Shown here: piece by piece, positions 1 through 8,000 of the stretch
How the letters are laid out: each line of letters begins with the position of its first letter
Numbering within the stretch: the first letter of the stretch is position 1
From: CAZGKW01 sp964526295
GTDB lineage: Bacteria; Planctomycetota; Phycisphaerae; FEN-1346
DNA: 64,000 bases
Assembly: GCA_964526295.1 (NCBI GenBank)
Contig: CAZGKW010000003.1
Coordinates: forward strand, 1 to 64,000
Reading direction: 5' to 3'
Made by a program: the position numbers and the translations under genes
Notes under the pieces: generated by a model
What the model was told of the DNA's origin: nothing
Seen by the model: the letters and a program-made list of their open reading frames with translations, nothing else
Database searches by the model: none

Positions 1-62
1 AGACGCTCAGCCGCCGGGTGCTTGTGACCCAACAACGCAACGCCCGTGCGGCCCGTGCCGCC

Positions 63-640
63 TTACGGGGCGGACCAGATCGGCTTGCCCGCCGCGTCGA
101 ACAGGTGCAGGCCCGGCCGGTGCTCGATGACGGCCAGGCTGGCGCCAGACGTGCCCGCCGCGTCGTACAGGGCCAGGCCCGCCCCGTCCTCGATGACGAC
201 CAGGCTGGCGCGAGACGTGCCCGCCGCGTCGTCCAGGGTCAGGCCCATCCCATCCTTGGTCACCGCCAGGCCGGCGCGAGGCTTGCCCGCCGCGTCGTAC
301 AGGGTCAGGCGCGACCGGTGCTCGATGACGCCCAGGCTGGCGCCAGACGTGCCCGCCGCGCCGTACAGGGCCAGGCGCGAGCCATCCTTGGTCACCTTCA
401 GGCTAGCGCTAGACGTGCCCGCCGCGTCGAACAGGGCCAGGACCGGCCCGTCCTTGGTCACCTTCAGGCCGGCGCGAGGCTTGCCCGCCGCGTCGAACAG
501 GGCCAGGTCCGGCCCGTCCTTGTCCACGCCCAGGCCGATGCGAGGCCTGCCCGCCGCGTCGAACAGGGCCAGGCGCGGCCCGTCCTCGATGACGGTCAGG
601 CCGGCGCGACGCTTGCCCTCATCATCCACGAGCACCAGTC
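63..640 (-). repeat. 66-bp tandem repeats inside the 22-residue-repeat gene
   Basis: About nine in-frame 66-bp units encode the 22-residue repeats of the protein above. Units differ mainly in two versions of one loop (KPRAGL versus TSGASL) and of another (VTKDG versus VIEH or VIED). This looks like duplication followed by shuffling or gene conversion between units. Confidence 0.75.
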
Positions 641-824
641 TCCGGGTGCGGACCTCGTCCGCGACGCCCCCGGCGGCCTGCGCCCCCGCCGTCCTTGGCG
701 CGAGGGCGGCGGCCAGAACCCAGGCCCCCAGCCCCGCGCCCAGCGCCGCCAGCAGCCAACGGCCCCGCCGCTTCGCGCGCCCCAGTTCCCGCTCCACCTT
801 CGCCAGCCGTTCGTCGGTCGTCAT
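63..824 (-). CDS. Membrane-anchored protein of tandem 22-residue repeats
   Basis: The protein has 253 residues: a short charged N-terminus, one hydrophobic segment at about residues 23-42 (signal anchor or signal peptide), then about eight and a half tandem repeats of 22 residues. The repeat consensus is close to DAAGKPRAGLxVxKDGPxLALF. The repeat is also seen in DNA as a 66-bp unit. The alternating hydrophobic pattern suggests a beta-rich solenoid or propeller-like extracytoplasmic fold, but I cannot assign a function. The frame is open further upstream, but ATG at 824 is chosen because GGAAAGGG lies just before it and the upstream codons read antisense through a transposase relic. Similar repeat proteins occur as uncharacterised proteins in several phyla (recollection). 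Confidence 0.75.
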   Translation of the reverse strand: MTTDERLAKVERELGRAKRRGRWLLAALGAGLGAWVLAAALAPRTAGAQAAGGVADEVRTRRLVLVDDEGKRRAGLTVIEDGPRLALFDAAGRPRIGLGVDKDGPDLALFDAAGKPRAGLKVTKDGPVLALFDAAGTSSASLKVTKDGSRLALYGAAGTSGASLGVIEHRSRLTLYDAAGKPRAGLAVTKDGMGLTLDDAAGTSRASLVVIEDGAGLALYDAAGTSGASLAVIEHRPGLHLFDAAGKPIWSAP

Positions 825-1059
825 TCCAACGCCCTTTCCAAAAGGCGAGCCGCCCGGCACCGGGTGGCGGCGGCAAGACGCGCACCAGGCGGGCGGCTCG
901 GAAGCCATCGCGTGTTGGGGTTGCCGTCGCCACGACCGCCACCCTACGCCTGCGGTCGCATGCTCGCAAGGCCAAACCTGGGTGCCCGCCGGGGCCGGCG
1001 GCCGCGCGCCAGCTGGCCGAAATCCGCCCACAGCGCGGCGTGTGGCGCTGAGGCGTCCG
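825..1059. other. Noncoding interval between repeat-protein gene and transposase relic
   Basis: Frames are open on both strands but their products are arginine/proline-rich and have no recognisable motif. I see no gene here. It probably holds the promoter of the repeat protein plus unrecognisable remains of the IS630 element. Confidence 0.4.
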
Positions 1060-1341
1060 CTGCGTGTGGTCTGGGACCGCTGGAGCGTCCACCGTAAGGC
1101 CGCACGACTGTTGGCAGCGCGGGTGGGAGGGGCCATCGATTTTGAATGGCTTCCGCCGTATGCCCCGGAGCTCAATCCCACCGAGCAGGTCTGGACGCAC
1201 ACCAAGTACGCCGACCTGGCGAACTTCATCCCGGAGGACCTTGCGCACCTGCGGTCGGAAGTGGCCGCCTCCATCACCGACCAGCGGTCCATTCCAAGGT
1301 TGCTGCGGTCGTTCTTTGACCATGCTCAACTCAGACTGTAA
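1060..1341 (+). pseudogene. IS630-family transposase, C-terminal fragment
   Basis: About 93 codons match the end of IS630/Tc1-mariner DDE transposases. WDRWSVHR corresponds to the second catalytic Asp region (family D-N-x-x-H). LPPYAPELNPTEQVW is the hallmark stretch carrying the third catalytic Glu. The helix-turn-helix region and the first Asp are missing and there is no start codon with a ribosome site, so it cannot encode an active enzyme. It sits between genes on the opposite strand. I could not find convincing terminal inverted repeats around it. Confidence 0.8.
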
Positions 1342-1405
1342 ACTGTTTCTGTGTTGGCCCGAAGGTCAATAGAATCGCTGGCCTCTACCACCAGCGCAGA
1401 AGCCG

Positions 1406-2206
1406 CTACTTGTCCTTCTTCTTCCGGTTACATCTGCTGCATAGTAGCTGAAGGTTGCGCAGGCTCGTCTCGCCCCCCTTTGAGAAAGGCCGAATGTGAT
1501 CATACTCGAGGTTTTCAGGAGATCCGCATCGGACGCAGCGCCCTTTGTACTTTCGGAACACTTGGTGCTTCAACTCCTGGGGGACATAGCGCTTGCGCTC
1601 CTGCGCCCTTCTTGCAAATCGTTTGCGCAGGGCCCACCACCCGAGAATCGCGACGAGGGCAACGACACACCACAACAGGCGCGGATACTCCGACGTCGTA
1701 TCAACGGAATCGGGCTGCCTCGTAGGATCGCCGGGCGGCGAAGGCGTGCCGTCAGCAGGGGCCCCGCCGTCCTCCTCGGGCGTTTCGTCCGGCTCCGACC
1801 ACGGCAGGTTCTCGCGGCCAGTCTGAGCGGATTGACTTGGCTCCAACGGCGCCGCGTCCGGTGCCCCCTGCGCCCCGGCCTCATCCCGCTGAAGGGCTTC
1901 GCTGCGCCTGCGGGCGATGTCCCTGAGCGCTCGTTCCGCCTCGGCGTTTCCCGGGGCGAGCGCCAGCGTCTGGCGCCAATGCGTCTCGGCATACTCATCG
2001 AGGCCATACAGCTCGCACCATCTCGCAAGCGACGCGTTCGCCGCCGCGGAGCCGTCCATGGCCTTGTAGCGCTCCCAGTATTCGAGCTTGATGTCCCAAG
2101 AGACTTCCTCGTTCTGCGGCGGCACCGCCCCCCTCGCCGCACTGGCTACACACACCGCCGCCAGGGCAAGGGCAAGGCACTGCCGGCTCGACGCCAGGCC
2201 CCACAT
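1406..2206 (-). CDS. Signal-peptide, TPR-like, single-TM protein with C-terminal HNH nuclease domain
   Basis: The protein has 266 residues. Residues 1-26 look like a signal peptide (LALALAAVCVASAARG). Residues 35-105 resemble a short TPR-like helical segment, and 110-172 is a Pro/Glu-rich linker. Residues 177-193 are a transmembrane helix followed by a basic stretch. Residues 208-266 form an HNH nuclease motif with C224/C227 and C256/C259 as a zinc pair, and D236-H237 in the catalytic DHI. With this topology the nuclease would face the cytoplasm and the TPR-like part the periplasm. HNH enzymes cut nucleic acid; the target is unknown. Start ATG 2206 follows TTGAGG. Isolated small HNH domains are common, but this tethered layout is unusual. 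Confidence 0.75.
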   Translation of the reverse strand: MWGLASSRQCLALALAAVCVASAARGAVPPQNEEVSWDIKLEYWERYKAMDGSAAANASLARWCELYGLDEYAETHWRQTLALAPGNAEAERALRDIARRRSEALQRDEAGAQGAPDAAPLEPSQSAQTGRENLPWSEPDETPEEDGGAPADGTPSPPGDPTRQPDSVDTTSEYPRLLWCVVALVAILGWWALRKRFARRAQERKRYVPQELKHQVFRKYKGRCVRCGSPENLEYDHIRPFSKGGETSLRNLQLLCSRCNRKKKDK

Positions 2207-2597
2207 GGCCTCAAGTATCCTTGCACGGCTCCGTCCGGCAAGGGGAAAGCGAGCGGCGTTCGGCCATGCGCATGCGGCAACGAGTCCGGGGTGCCGCCTG
2301 GCTGCCGTCTTATGCCCCCTCTGCCCTGGCGGGAGAGGGGCGGGGTGAGCGGGCAGGCGACGGACGGGCCATTGACATTTCCGCCCCCATGCGGGTTAAT
2401 GGGCGAAACTCGCGGGTCGGGCCGCGTATAACAGGGTGGAGGGCACGCCTTGAGCAAAGCCGGGCGGCGACGCAAAGCGGGCAGCAAACGACGACGCCTG
2501 CGATGAAAGAGCCGACAGAAATGCTGAGCACACCAAACAGCGGGCCCGCCCCAGGCGGGGCGCCCCGTGCGAACGAGGGGTGACAGGGGGACGTCCC
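2207..2597. other. 391-bp noncoding interval with a dispersed hairpin repeat
   Basis: No gene is supported here. It contains one copy of a dispersed hairpin element (2317-2348), otherwise GC-rich sequence with the presumed promoters of the flanking divergent genes. Confidence 0.5.
2317..2348 (-). repeat. Dispersed hairpin repeat, copy 1
   Basis: Arms CCCTCT(G)CCC and GGGAGAGGG enclose a TGGC loop, followed by GCGGGGTGA. The reverse complement closely matches the copy at 26326-26357, and the hairpin core matches 8001-8024. All three copies are intergenic. Confidence 0.6.
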
Positions 2598-2864
2598 GTG
2601 ACCGAATCGCCCGATGAGCGCCGCGCCACGCCGGACCGCCGGGAACCCGAGGCCCCCCCGCCGGCCGACGAGCGGCGGGAGGGCGTCGAACGCCGCCAGT
2701 TCCCCGTCCTCGCCGACCACGACGACGTCGACGAGCGGGAAGCCGAGGTCCGACGGGCCATCGACGAGTACAAACAGGAGCGGGAGCTCAAGCGAATCTC
2801 GCTGCCCAAGCTGATCGAGCTGCTCGAAGGGCTCGGCTACCGGAAACCCGACGCCCGGGATTGA
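2598..2864 (+). CDS. Small charged protein of unknown function
   Basis: The protein has 88 residues and is very polar, with repeated DRR/ERR motifs near the N-terminus (DERRATPDRR, DERREGVERR). A predicted helical C-terminus ends in KLIELLEGLGYRKP. GTG at 2598 is preferred because AGGGGGA sits about seven bases upstream; GTG at 2580 is an in-frame alternative. It lies 157 bp before pdxJ on the same strand, with a repeat pair in between. I do not recognise a family. Confidence 0.6.
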   Translation: MTESPDERRATPDRREPEAPPPADERREGVERRQFPVLADHDDVDEREAEVRRAIDEYKQERELKRISLPKLIELLEGLGYRKPDARD

Positions 2865-2886
2865 AAGGGACCCACGCAAGCTCTGC

Positions 2887-2952
2887 GCGGTCGGTCTTTG
2901 TGCCGACCGCGCCGGCTGGCTCTCGTATGCGGCGGGCACGAAGACCCGCCGC
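2887..2952. repeat. Twin-hairpin REP-like element, copy 1
   Basis: There are two hairpins. The first has 8-bp arms GCGGTCGG/CCGACCGC around loop TCTTTGTG (2887-2910). The second has arms GCGGCGGG/CCCGCCGC around loop CACGAAGA (2929-2952). The loops are near reverse complements of each other, so the two units are inverted relative to one another with 18 bp between. The same organisation recurs at 23447-23514. Confidence 0.7.
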
Positions 2953-3021
2953 GCCCCGTGTTGCGGGGCTCGCCTCAACGCGATTGGGCGCCTGTCTGCG
3001 CGGGGCCCGGGGGACTCGATC

Positions 3022-3747
3022 ATGCCCTACCTCGGCGTCAACATCGACCACGTCGCGACGCTCCGGCAGGCCCGCGGGGGCGTCGAGCCCGACCCCGTCT
3101 GGGCCGCCGCCGAGGCCGAGCTCGGCGGGGCCCGGTGCATCACCCTCCACCTGCGGGAAGACCGCCGCCACATCCAGGACCGCGACCTGGAGGTCCTCCG
3201 CCGGACCGTCCAGGTCAAGCTGAACCTGGAGATGGCCGTCACGGACGAGATGCTCGCGATCGCCTCGCGCGTCCGGCCCGACCAGGCCACCCTGGTCCCG
3301 GAAGGCCGCCAGGAGATCACCACCGAGGGCGGGCTGCCCGTGGCGCGCGACCCGGGCCGCGTCCGCGACGCCGTCGAGCGGCTCCGCGAGGCGGGCGTCA
3401 CGGTGAGCCTCTTCATCGACCCCGACCCGCCCCAGATCGACGCGTCGGCGGCGTCCGGGGCCGAGGCTATCGAGATCCATACGGGCGAGTATGCGAACGC
3501 CTCGCCCGGCCCCGAGCGGGACCGCCGGTTCGCCCGCATCGCCGAGTCCGCCCGCCGGGCCCGGGACGCCGGACTCGTCGTCCACGCCGGGCACGGCCTG
3601 AACTACGTCAACGTCGGGCCGATCGCCGGCGTGCCCGGGATGACCGAGCTGAACATCGGGCACAGCATCGTCAGCCGGGCGGTGTTCGTGGGCCTGCGGG
3701 AAGCGGTCCGCGAGATGGCCCGCCTGGTCGAGGGCGCCGGCGGCTGA
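3022..3747 (+). CDS. pdxJ: Pyridoxine 5'-phosphate synthase PdxJ
   Basis: This enzyme condenses 1-deoxy-xylulose 5-phosphate with 3-amino-2-oxopropyl phosphate to give pyridoxine 5'-phosphate in the DXP-dependent vitamin B6 pathway. The 241 residues are the normal family length for the TIM barrel. Diagnostic stretches are LGVNIDHVATLRQAR at the N-terminus, HLREDRRHIQDRD, VPEGRQEITTEGG, EIHTGEYA and HAGHGLNY, plus ELNIGHSIVSRAVFVGL near the end. ATG 3022 follows a GGGG-rich leader. It is separated from its neighbours by a twin-hairpin repeat upstream and a hairpin overlapping its stop codon. Confidence 0.97.
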   Translation: MPYLGVNIDHVATLRQARGGVEPDPVWAAAEAELGGARCITLHLREDRRHIQDRDLEVLRRTVQVKLNLEMAVTDEMLAIASRVRPDQATLVPEGRQEITTEGGLPVARDPGRVRDAVERLREAGVTVSLFIDPDPPQIDASAASGAEAIEIHTGEYANASPGPERDRRFARIAESARRARDAGLVVHAGHGLNYVNVGPIAGVPGMTELNIGHSIVSRAVFVGLREAVREMARLVEGAGG

Positions 3748-3756
3748 GCCGGCGCC
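3733..3756 (+). terminator. GC hairpin overlapping the pdxJ stop codon
   Basis: There is a perfect 9-bp stem GGCGCCGGC/GCCGGCGCC with a six-base loop that contains the TGA stop. There is no T-tract after it, so it may be a Rho-independent-like 3' end, an RNA-stability hairpin, or chance in GC-rich DNA. Confidence 0.35.
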
Positions 3757-3902
3757 GCCCCGGCCCGCCAACGCATCCACTGTTGCGAATTCCTCTCCTG
3801 CGAGGCCGGCGCCCCGAGCGGACCTCGGGCGCGCCCGAGCGCGGTCGGGCGGCCCGGCGCCGCCCGAACTCGCCGGTTTCCCCGCGGAGAATTCAGTTGA
3901 CG

Positions 3903-3940
3903 TGACGGCCGAATGACGGCATAATGACGGTACGATGACG
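3903..3940. promoter_or_regulatory. Phased TGACG direct repeats upstream of the XRE regulator gene
   Basis: TGACG occurs at 3903, 3914, 3925 and 3936, exactly 11 bp apart, so all copies face the same side of the helix. A further TGACG at 3966 and TGACT at 3980 follow before the ATG at 4001. Such phased iterons typically bind a protein co-operatively. The adjacent gene encodes an XRE-type DNA-binding protein, so autoregulation is a natural inference. Confidence 0.5.
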
Positions 3941-4000
3941 TGACCGTAGTGGTTGATTGCCGTATTGACGACGGCGCATTGACTGGCAGGAGACAGACCG

Positions 4001-4726
4001 ATGACCGGAAAAAGTGCCCCTTCGGAGGGCGGAAATCCCGAAAATCACCTCGAAAACCACCTCGACGGCGTCTGGACCTTCGACAGCGACGAGCAGAGGC
4101 GAGCCATGCTCGAGCCCATCACGAAGGCCAACTGCGGCGACAAGCTCCGGCTCGTCCGCGACGTCTCGGGCCTCTCGCGGGCCGAGCTGGCACAATCCCT
4201 GGGGGTGTCCGAGTCAACGATCTACCGCCTGGAGACCCGCCAGACCGCCCCGACCGACGATTTCATGCTCCGCCTGGCGGCCCTCGTCGCCATCGGCCAC
4301 GCCCGCTACGCCCGCATGAGCGAGGAAGAGAAGGAGAAGCTTTCGGCCTACCTGGCGGCCACCGGGGGGGCAAAGGGGGGCATCGGGGGGGCTATTGCGG
4401 CCACGGCGGCCCGGGACCTTCTGGGCCGCGTCTCGGCGGCGGGCGTCACCTCGGGGCTGGCGGCGATCGCCGGGACGATGCTCGGCGGGCTGGAGGTGGT
4501 GGCGCGGCTGCCGCTGATCGCCAGCGCCGCCGGCTACAAGTTCGTCAAGAACATCAAAGCGGTGTGCGATGCGAACAGCCTCCGCGTGAGGGAGGTGGAC
4601 GGGCGGTACGAGATCGCCCGCAAGCGGCCGCTCGTGCCGGACCCGGAGTCGATCTACGACGACCTGCCGCCCCTGGGCGGCGGGAAGAAGCGGCGTACGA
4701 CGCGGCCGCGGAAGACGAAGGGCTGA
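4001..4726 (+). CDS. XRE-family helix-turn-helix protein with glycine-rich hydrophobic C-terminal region
   Basis: The protein has 241 residues. A Cro/C1-type helix-turn-helix lies at about residues 48-100 (KLRLVRDVSGLSRAELAQSL, then VSESTIYRLETRQTAP), matching the classical XRE pattern. The following region, about 120-185, is rich in Gly/Ala and hydrophobic (GGAKGGIGGAIAATAARDLL, GLAAIAGTMLGGLEVVARL). It could insert in or lie on a membrane, or mediate oligomerisation. The C-terminus is very basic. AGGAG precedes the ATG by about eight bases. The phased TGACG array upstream is a plausible operator. Its target genes are unknown. Confidence 0.75.
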   Translation: MTGKSAPSEGGNPENHLENHLDGVWTFDSDEQRRAMLEPITKANCGDKLRLVRDVSGLSRAELAQSLGVSESTIYRLETRQTAPTDDFMLRLAALVAIGHARYARMSEEEKEKLSAYLAATGGAKGGIGGAIAATAARDLLGRVSAAGVTSGLAAIAGTMLGGLEVVARLPLIASAAGYKFVKNIKAVCDANSLRVREVDGRYEIARKRPLVPDPESIYDDLPPLGGGKKRRTTRPRKTKG

Positions 4727-4838
4727 GCGTGCCCGGGTGAGTTCCGCGCGGTGGGCATGGAGAAGCCCGATCCGGTTGCGAAGACCTGCCCGTGACCGCT
4801 CAGCGGGCCACGGCGGCTGCGGCGGGGGGCGATACCGG

Positions 4839-6464
4839 ATGCACGTCAAGTTCATCCTGCCGGCGCTGACCGAAGCCCACGGCCGATACTGGCGGCCCAT
4901 CAAGTACTCGCTCTTCCCGCCGCTGGGCCTGGCGACGCTGGCCGGCTACCTCGACCCCGGCGACGACGCCGAGATTTGCGACGAGCACGTCGAGCCGCTC
5001 CGCCTGGACGACGCCCCCGACCTGGTGGCCATCGAGACGTACGTGACGTCCGCCCGGCGGGCGTATCGGATCGCCGACCATTACCGCCGCCGGGGCGTGC
5101 CGGTCGTCCTGGGCGGTCTGCACGCGACGGCCTGCCCGGCCGAGGCGCTGGCCCACGCCGACGCGGTCGTTCTGGGGCCGGCCGAGGAGGCCTGGCCGCG
5201 GTTCCTGACCGACTTTCGCCGCGGCCGGACGAAGCGGCGGCTCTACCGGTCCCGCGTCCGGGACCTGTCGGAGGTGCCGCCGCTCCGGCGGGACCTCATT
5301 CGCCGCCGGAACTACCTGCTGCCGAACTCGCTGGTCGTCTCGCGGGGCTGCCCCCACCGGTGCGACTTCTGCTACAGCGACTCGTTCTATCGCGGCGGGA
5401 AGTCCTTTTATCACGATACGATGGATCGGGCCGTCGCGAAGGTCCGGGGCCTGCCGGGGCGGCACCTGTTTTTCCTCGACGACAACGTCTTCGCCGACGC
5501 CGCCTTCGCGGCCGCCCTGTTCCGGGCGATGGCGGGCCTCGGGCGCGTCTGGCAGGGCGCGGCGACGGTCCGATGCGTCCTGGACACGGACCTGCTGGAC
5601 CTGGCCGTCCGGTCCGGCCTGCGGAGCCTGTTCGTCGGTTTCGAGTCGCTCAACCAGGCCGCGATGGTCAGCCACGGCAAGCGGCACAACCGCGTCGGCG
5701 AGTACGACCGGGCCGTCGAGCAGCTCCACGACCGCGGCGTCATGATCAACGCGAGCTTCGTCTTCGGACTCGACGGCGACGACCCGTCGGTCTTCGACGC
5801 GACGACCGAGTGGGCCGTCTCGCGGGGCATCGAGACGGCGACCTTCCACATCCTGACGCCCTACCCCGGCACGGCCCTGTACCGGCGGTACCGGGCGGCG
5901 GGCCGCATCCTGCACCACGACTGGGACCAGTACGACACGCGGCACGCCGTCTTTCGTCACCCCAACATGTCTGCGGATGTGCTGGAGCGGGGCCACTGGC
6001 GGGCGTACGAGCAGTTCTACCGGTGGGGCGGCATCCTCCGGTCGGCCGCCACGAAGCCGTCGCTCGCGGGCGCCCTTCGGCACGCGGCCTACGTCGGGGC
6101 ATGGAAAAAGCTCGACCCGCTCTGGGCGCTGCTCATCCGGCTTCGCCGCCTGGGCCTGGCGGTCCGGCCGATGGAGCAGGTCCTTGCCGGGCCCCGCCGC
6201 CTCGGCGCCGAAGCCGAAACGGACGGTGCCGACGGCCCCGGTCTGGATCGCCGCGGCGCAATCGACGGCCGGGGCGGGCCGATCGGGCTTCCGCCGGAGC
6301 ACCGGGACGGCCTTGGCCGGCGAGGGGCCGAGCTTGGGGAGCGGCGCGGGCGACGGAGCGCCGCCCCCGGGCGCGTGTCGAGCGCCCGGCGGGGCGTTCA
6401 GGGCCGAACCCACACCGGGCTCGACCACGCCTGGGCGCCCGAGGCGCACGTGACCCGGACGTAG
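4839..6464 (+). CDS. B12-binding-domain radical SAM protein
   Basis: The protein has 541 residues. The N-terminal region (1-150) has a cobalamin-binding-like fold (PPLGLATLAGYL, VVLGGLHATACPAEAL). The radical SAM core starts at the 4Fe-4S motif C171-P-H-R-C175-D-F-C178. FLDDNVF, FVGFESLN and LTPYPGTALYRRY are typical of the methyltransferase/MiaB-like class. Substrate unknown. ATG 4839 begins at the conserved MHVKFILPAL; the frame is open slightly further upstream. The last 70 or so residues are Arg/Gly-rich and unlike the family, and the 3' end overlaps the convergent neighbour by 67 bp, so the conserved protein may end near residue 465. A paralogue lies at 53495-54850. Confidence 0.88.
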   Translation: MHVKFILPALTEAHGRYWRPIKYSLFPPLGLATLAGYLDPGDDAEICDEHVEPLRLDDAPDLVAIETYVTSARRAYRIADHYRRRGVPVVLGGLHATACPAEALAHADAVVLGPAEEAWPRFLTDFRRGRTKRRLYRSRVRDLSEVPPLRRDLIRRRNYLLPNSLVVSRGCPHRCDFCYSDSFYRGGKSFYHDTMDRAVAKVRGLPGRHLFFLDDNVFADAAFAAALFRAMAGLGRVWQGAATVRCVLDTDLLDLAVRSGLRSLFVGFESLNQAAMVSHGKRHNRVGEYDRAVEQLHDRGVMINASFVFGLDGDDPSVFDATTEWAVSRGIETATFHILTPYPGTALYRRYRAAGRILHHDWDQYDTRHAVFRHPNMSADVLERGHWRAYEQFYRWGGILRSAATKPSLAGALRHAAYVGAWKKLDPLWALLIRLRRLGLAVRPMEQVLAGPRRLGAEAETDGADGPGLDRRGAIDGRGGPIGLPPEHRDGLGRRGAELGERRGRRSAAPGRVSSARRGVQGRTHTGLDHAWAPEAHVTRT

Positions 6465-7837
6465 TAGTAGACGAACCGCCCGAGGTGCGGCGACTCGAGG
6501 GCCTCGCCGGCGAGGCCGGCCTCGTCGGTCCACTCCAGGCGGCCTTGCCAGTCGCCGGGCGATTCGCCGTAGACCGTTTCCCCGTTCCGCACGACGTCGA
6601 TCGAGGTGATCTCGCTCTGGGCGGCGGCGGTCGCGCGGACCGAGCGCGGCCGGGCGGCGTCGGGCCAGTCGACGGCCTCGCCCATCCCGGCGCCGGCCGT
6701 CTCGACGTCGAGGTAGACCCGCTCCAGGCTCGTCGCGTAGCACCGGCGCGAGCGGACCGCGTCGAAGACGGCGTCGCGCGACAGCTCCGGCGCCAGGGCC
6801 GCCGTCAGGCCAGGCAGGCGGTCCAGGTGATCGTTGCCGAAACCGGCCGGCATGGTCGAGTGGGTGTCCGTCCCGCCGACGAACCCCAGGCGGAGGCCCC
6901 GGGCGAGGAGGTCGACGGCGTAGCTCGGCCCCCCGTGGACCCTCTTCAAGGGGTTCGGGTTGCCGCGGCACTCGCTGGTGCCCCACTTCGAGTGGATCTC
7001 GACGACGGGCATCCGGTCGGGGCCGGGGTAGATCGCATCGGGCACCTCGCCGTGCTTGCCGGGGCGGGTCGTGTGGTGGGGGACGACGAAGAAGTCCGAC
7101 TCGGGGAGCTTCTCGGCCAGGGCCTGGCAGACGCTCAGGACGGTGCCGTCCTCGTAGCCCTCGACGAAGAGGTCGGGCCATTGGCGCATGTAGACATTGT
7201 TGTCGCCCCCCGCGCCGCCCCGGAACGACGCCTCGTAGGCCGGGACCGTGACGAACTCGGGCGGGTCGTTGTGGGCGTCGCTGGCGGCGGCCTCCTCCTT
7301 CCACTTGCCCAGCTCGCACCGGTCGTTCGAAACGTGGTCGGCGGCGCTCGCCCAGTCGAGCCCGGCGAAGTGCCGGGCCGCCGCGTAGCAGAACTGGACC
7401 GAGCGGCACCGGTCGGGGTGGCACCGGCTGAGGACGGTGTGGACGTGCGGGTCGCCCCACCAGACGGGCGTGTGCGGCCGGTCCGTGCACAGGACGGGGT
7501 TCGTGGGGGACGCGAGGTCGCCGAGGGTCGCCTCGCCGCGCAGCAGGCCCGCCCCGGCCAGCGCGACGTCCTCGACGCGGGCGCACGCGGGGCGCCCCGG
7601 CTCGAACGGCACCTCGACCGTCTCGTCGCCCGCGAACGGCCCGCGGATGCGGACCGCGCCGTCGCACTCGAGCGACGCATAGCCCATCGCGTCCATCACG
7701 GCGACGCGGACGGCGATCGGCCGGCCGGGCGCGGCGACGGTCGGCAGGACGGCGGCGACGCAGGCCGGCTCGCCGCCGGGCGCCTCGTTGGCGAGGATCC
7801 GCTGGAAGAACGGGTGCGGGTACGTGATGCGTGCCAC
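6398..7837 (-). CDS. PHP/DUF3604-like metal-dependent protein
   Basis: The protein has 479 residues. The central domain starts with VWWGDPHVHTVLS, carrying the His-x-His metal pair of PHP and DUF3604-type proteins. It continues with ASAADHVSND, VVPHHTTRPGK, VEIHSKWG and GGTDTHSTM, each supplying further His/Asp ligands. A beta-rich domain precedes it and an immunoglobulin-like segment ends the protein. It likely hydrolyses a phosphoester or similar bond, but the substrate cannot be read from sequence. GTG 7837 is chosen because GAAGGAG lies about ten bases upstream; the longer frame to 8080 has no such support. No signal peptide is obvious. It converges on the radical SAM gene. Confidence 0.7.
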   Translation of the reverse strand: MARITYPHPFFQRILANEAPGGEPACVAAVLPTVAAPGRPIAVRVAVMDAMGYASLECDGAVRIRGPFAGDETVEVPFEPGRPACARVEDVALAGAGLLRGEATLGDLASPTNPVLCTDRPHTPVWWGDPHVHTVLSRCHPDRCRSVQFCYAAARHFAGLDWASAADHVSNDRCELGKWKEEAAASDAHNDPPEFVTVPAYEASFRGGAGGDNNVYMRQWPDLFVEGYEDGTVLSVCQALAEKLPESDFFVVPHHTTRPGKHGEVPDAIYPGPDRMPVVEIHSKWGTSECRGNPNPLKRVHGGPSYAVDLLARGLRLGFVGGTDTHSTMPAGFGNDHLDRLPGLTAALAPELSRDAVFDAVRSRRCYATSLERVYLDVETAGAGMGEAVDWPDAARPRSVRATAAAQSEITSIDVVRNGETVYGESPGDWQGRLEWTDEAGLAGEALESPHLGRFVYYYVRVTCASGAQAWSSPVWVRP

Positions 7838-8000
7838 GACCGGCGTCTCCTTCGCAGGGCGAGTGCGTTCCCCCGGACCCTGCACCATACGCCGCCGCCG
7901 GCAACAGGACAACCCTTTACGAGCCGCCATGCCCCTCGACCCCCTCACCCCATTCGACTCCTCTGGGCGTCGCTCAGAGCTTGCCGAAGGGTCAGGCCCA

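Noticed and set aside
63..640. CRISPR array
   Set aside because: The 66-bp repeats are contiguous, diverged and in-frame coding. There are no spacers.
4800..7904. Open frame of over 1000 codons on the minus strand, and a similar one at 4976-8113 on the plus strand
   Set aside because: Both run antisense or out of frame across the radical SAM and PHP-like genes, are Arg/Pro/Gly-rich and have no family motifs. They are high-GC shadows.
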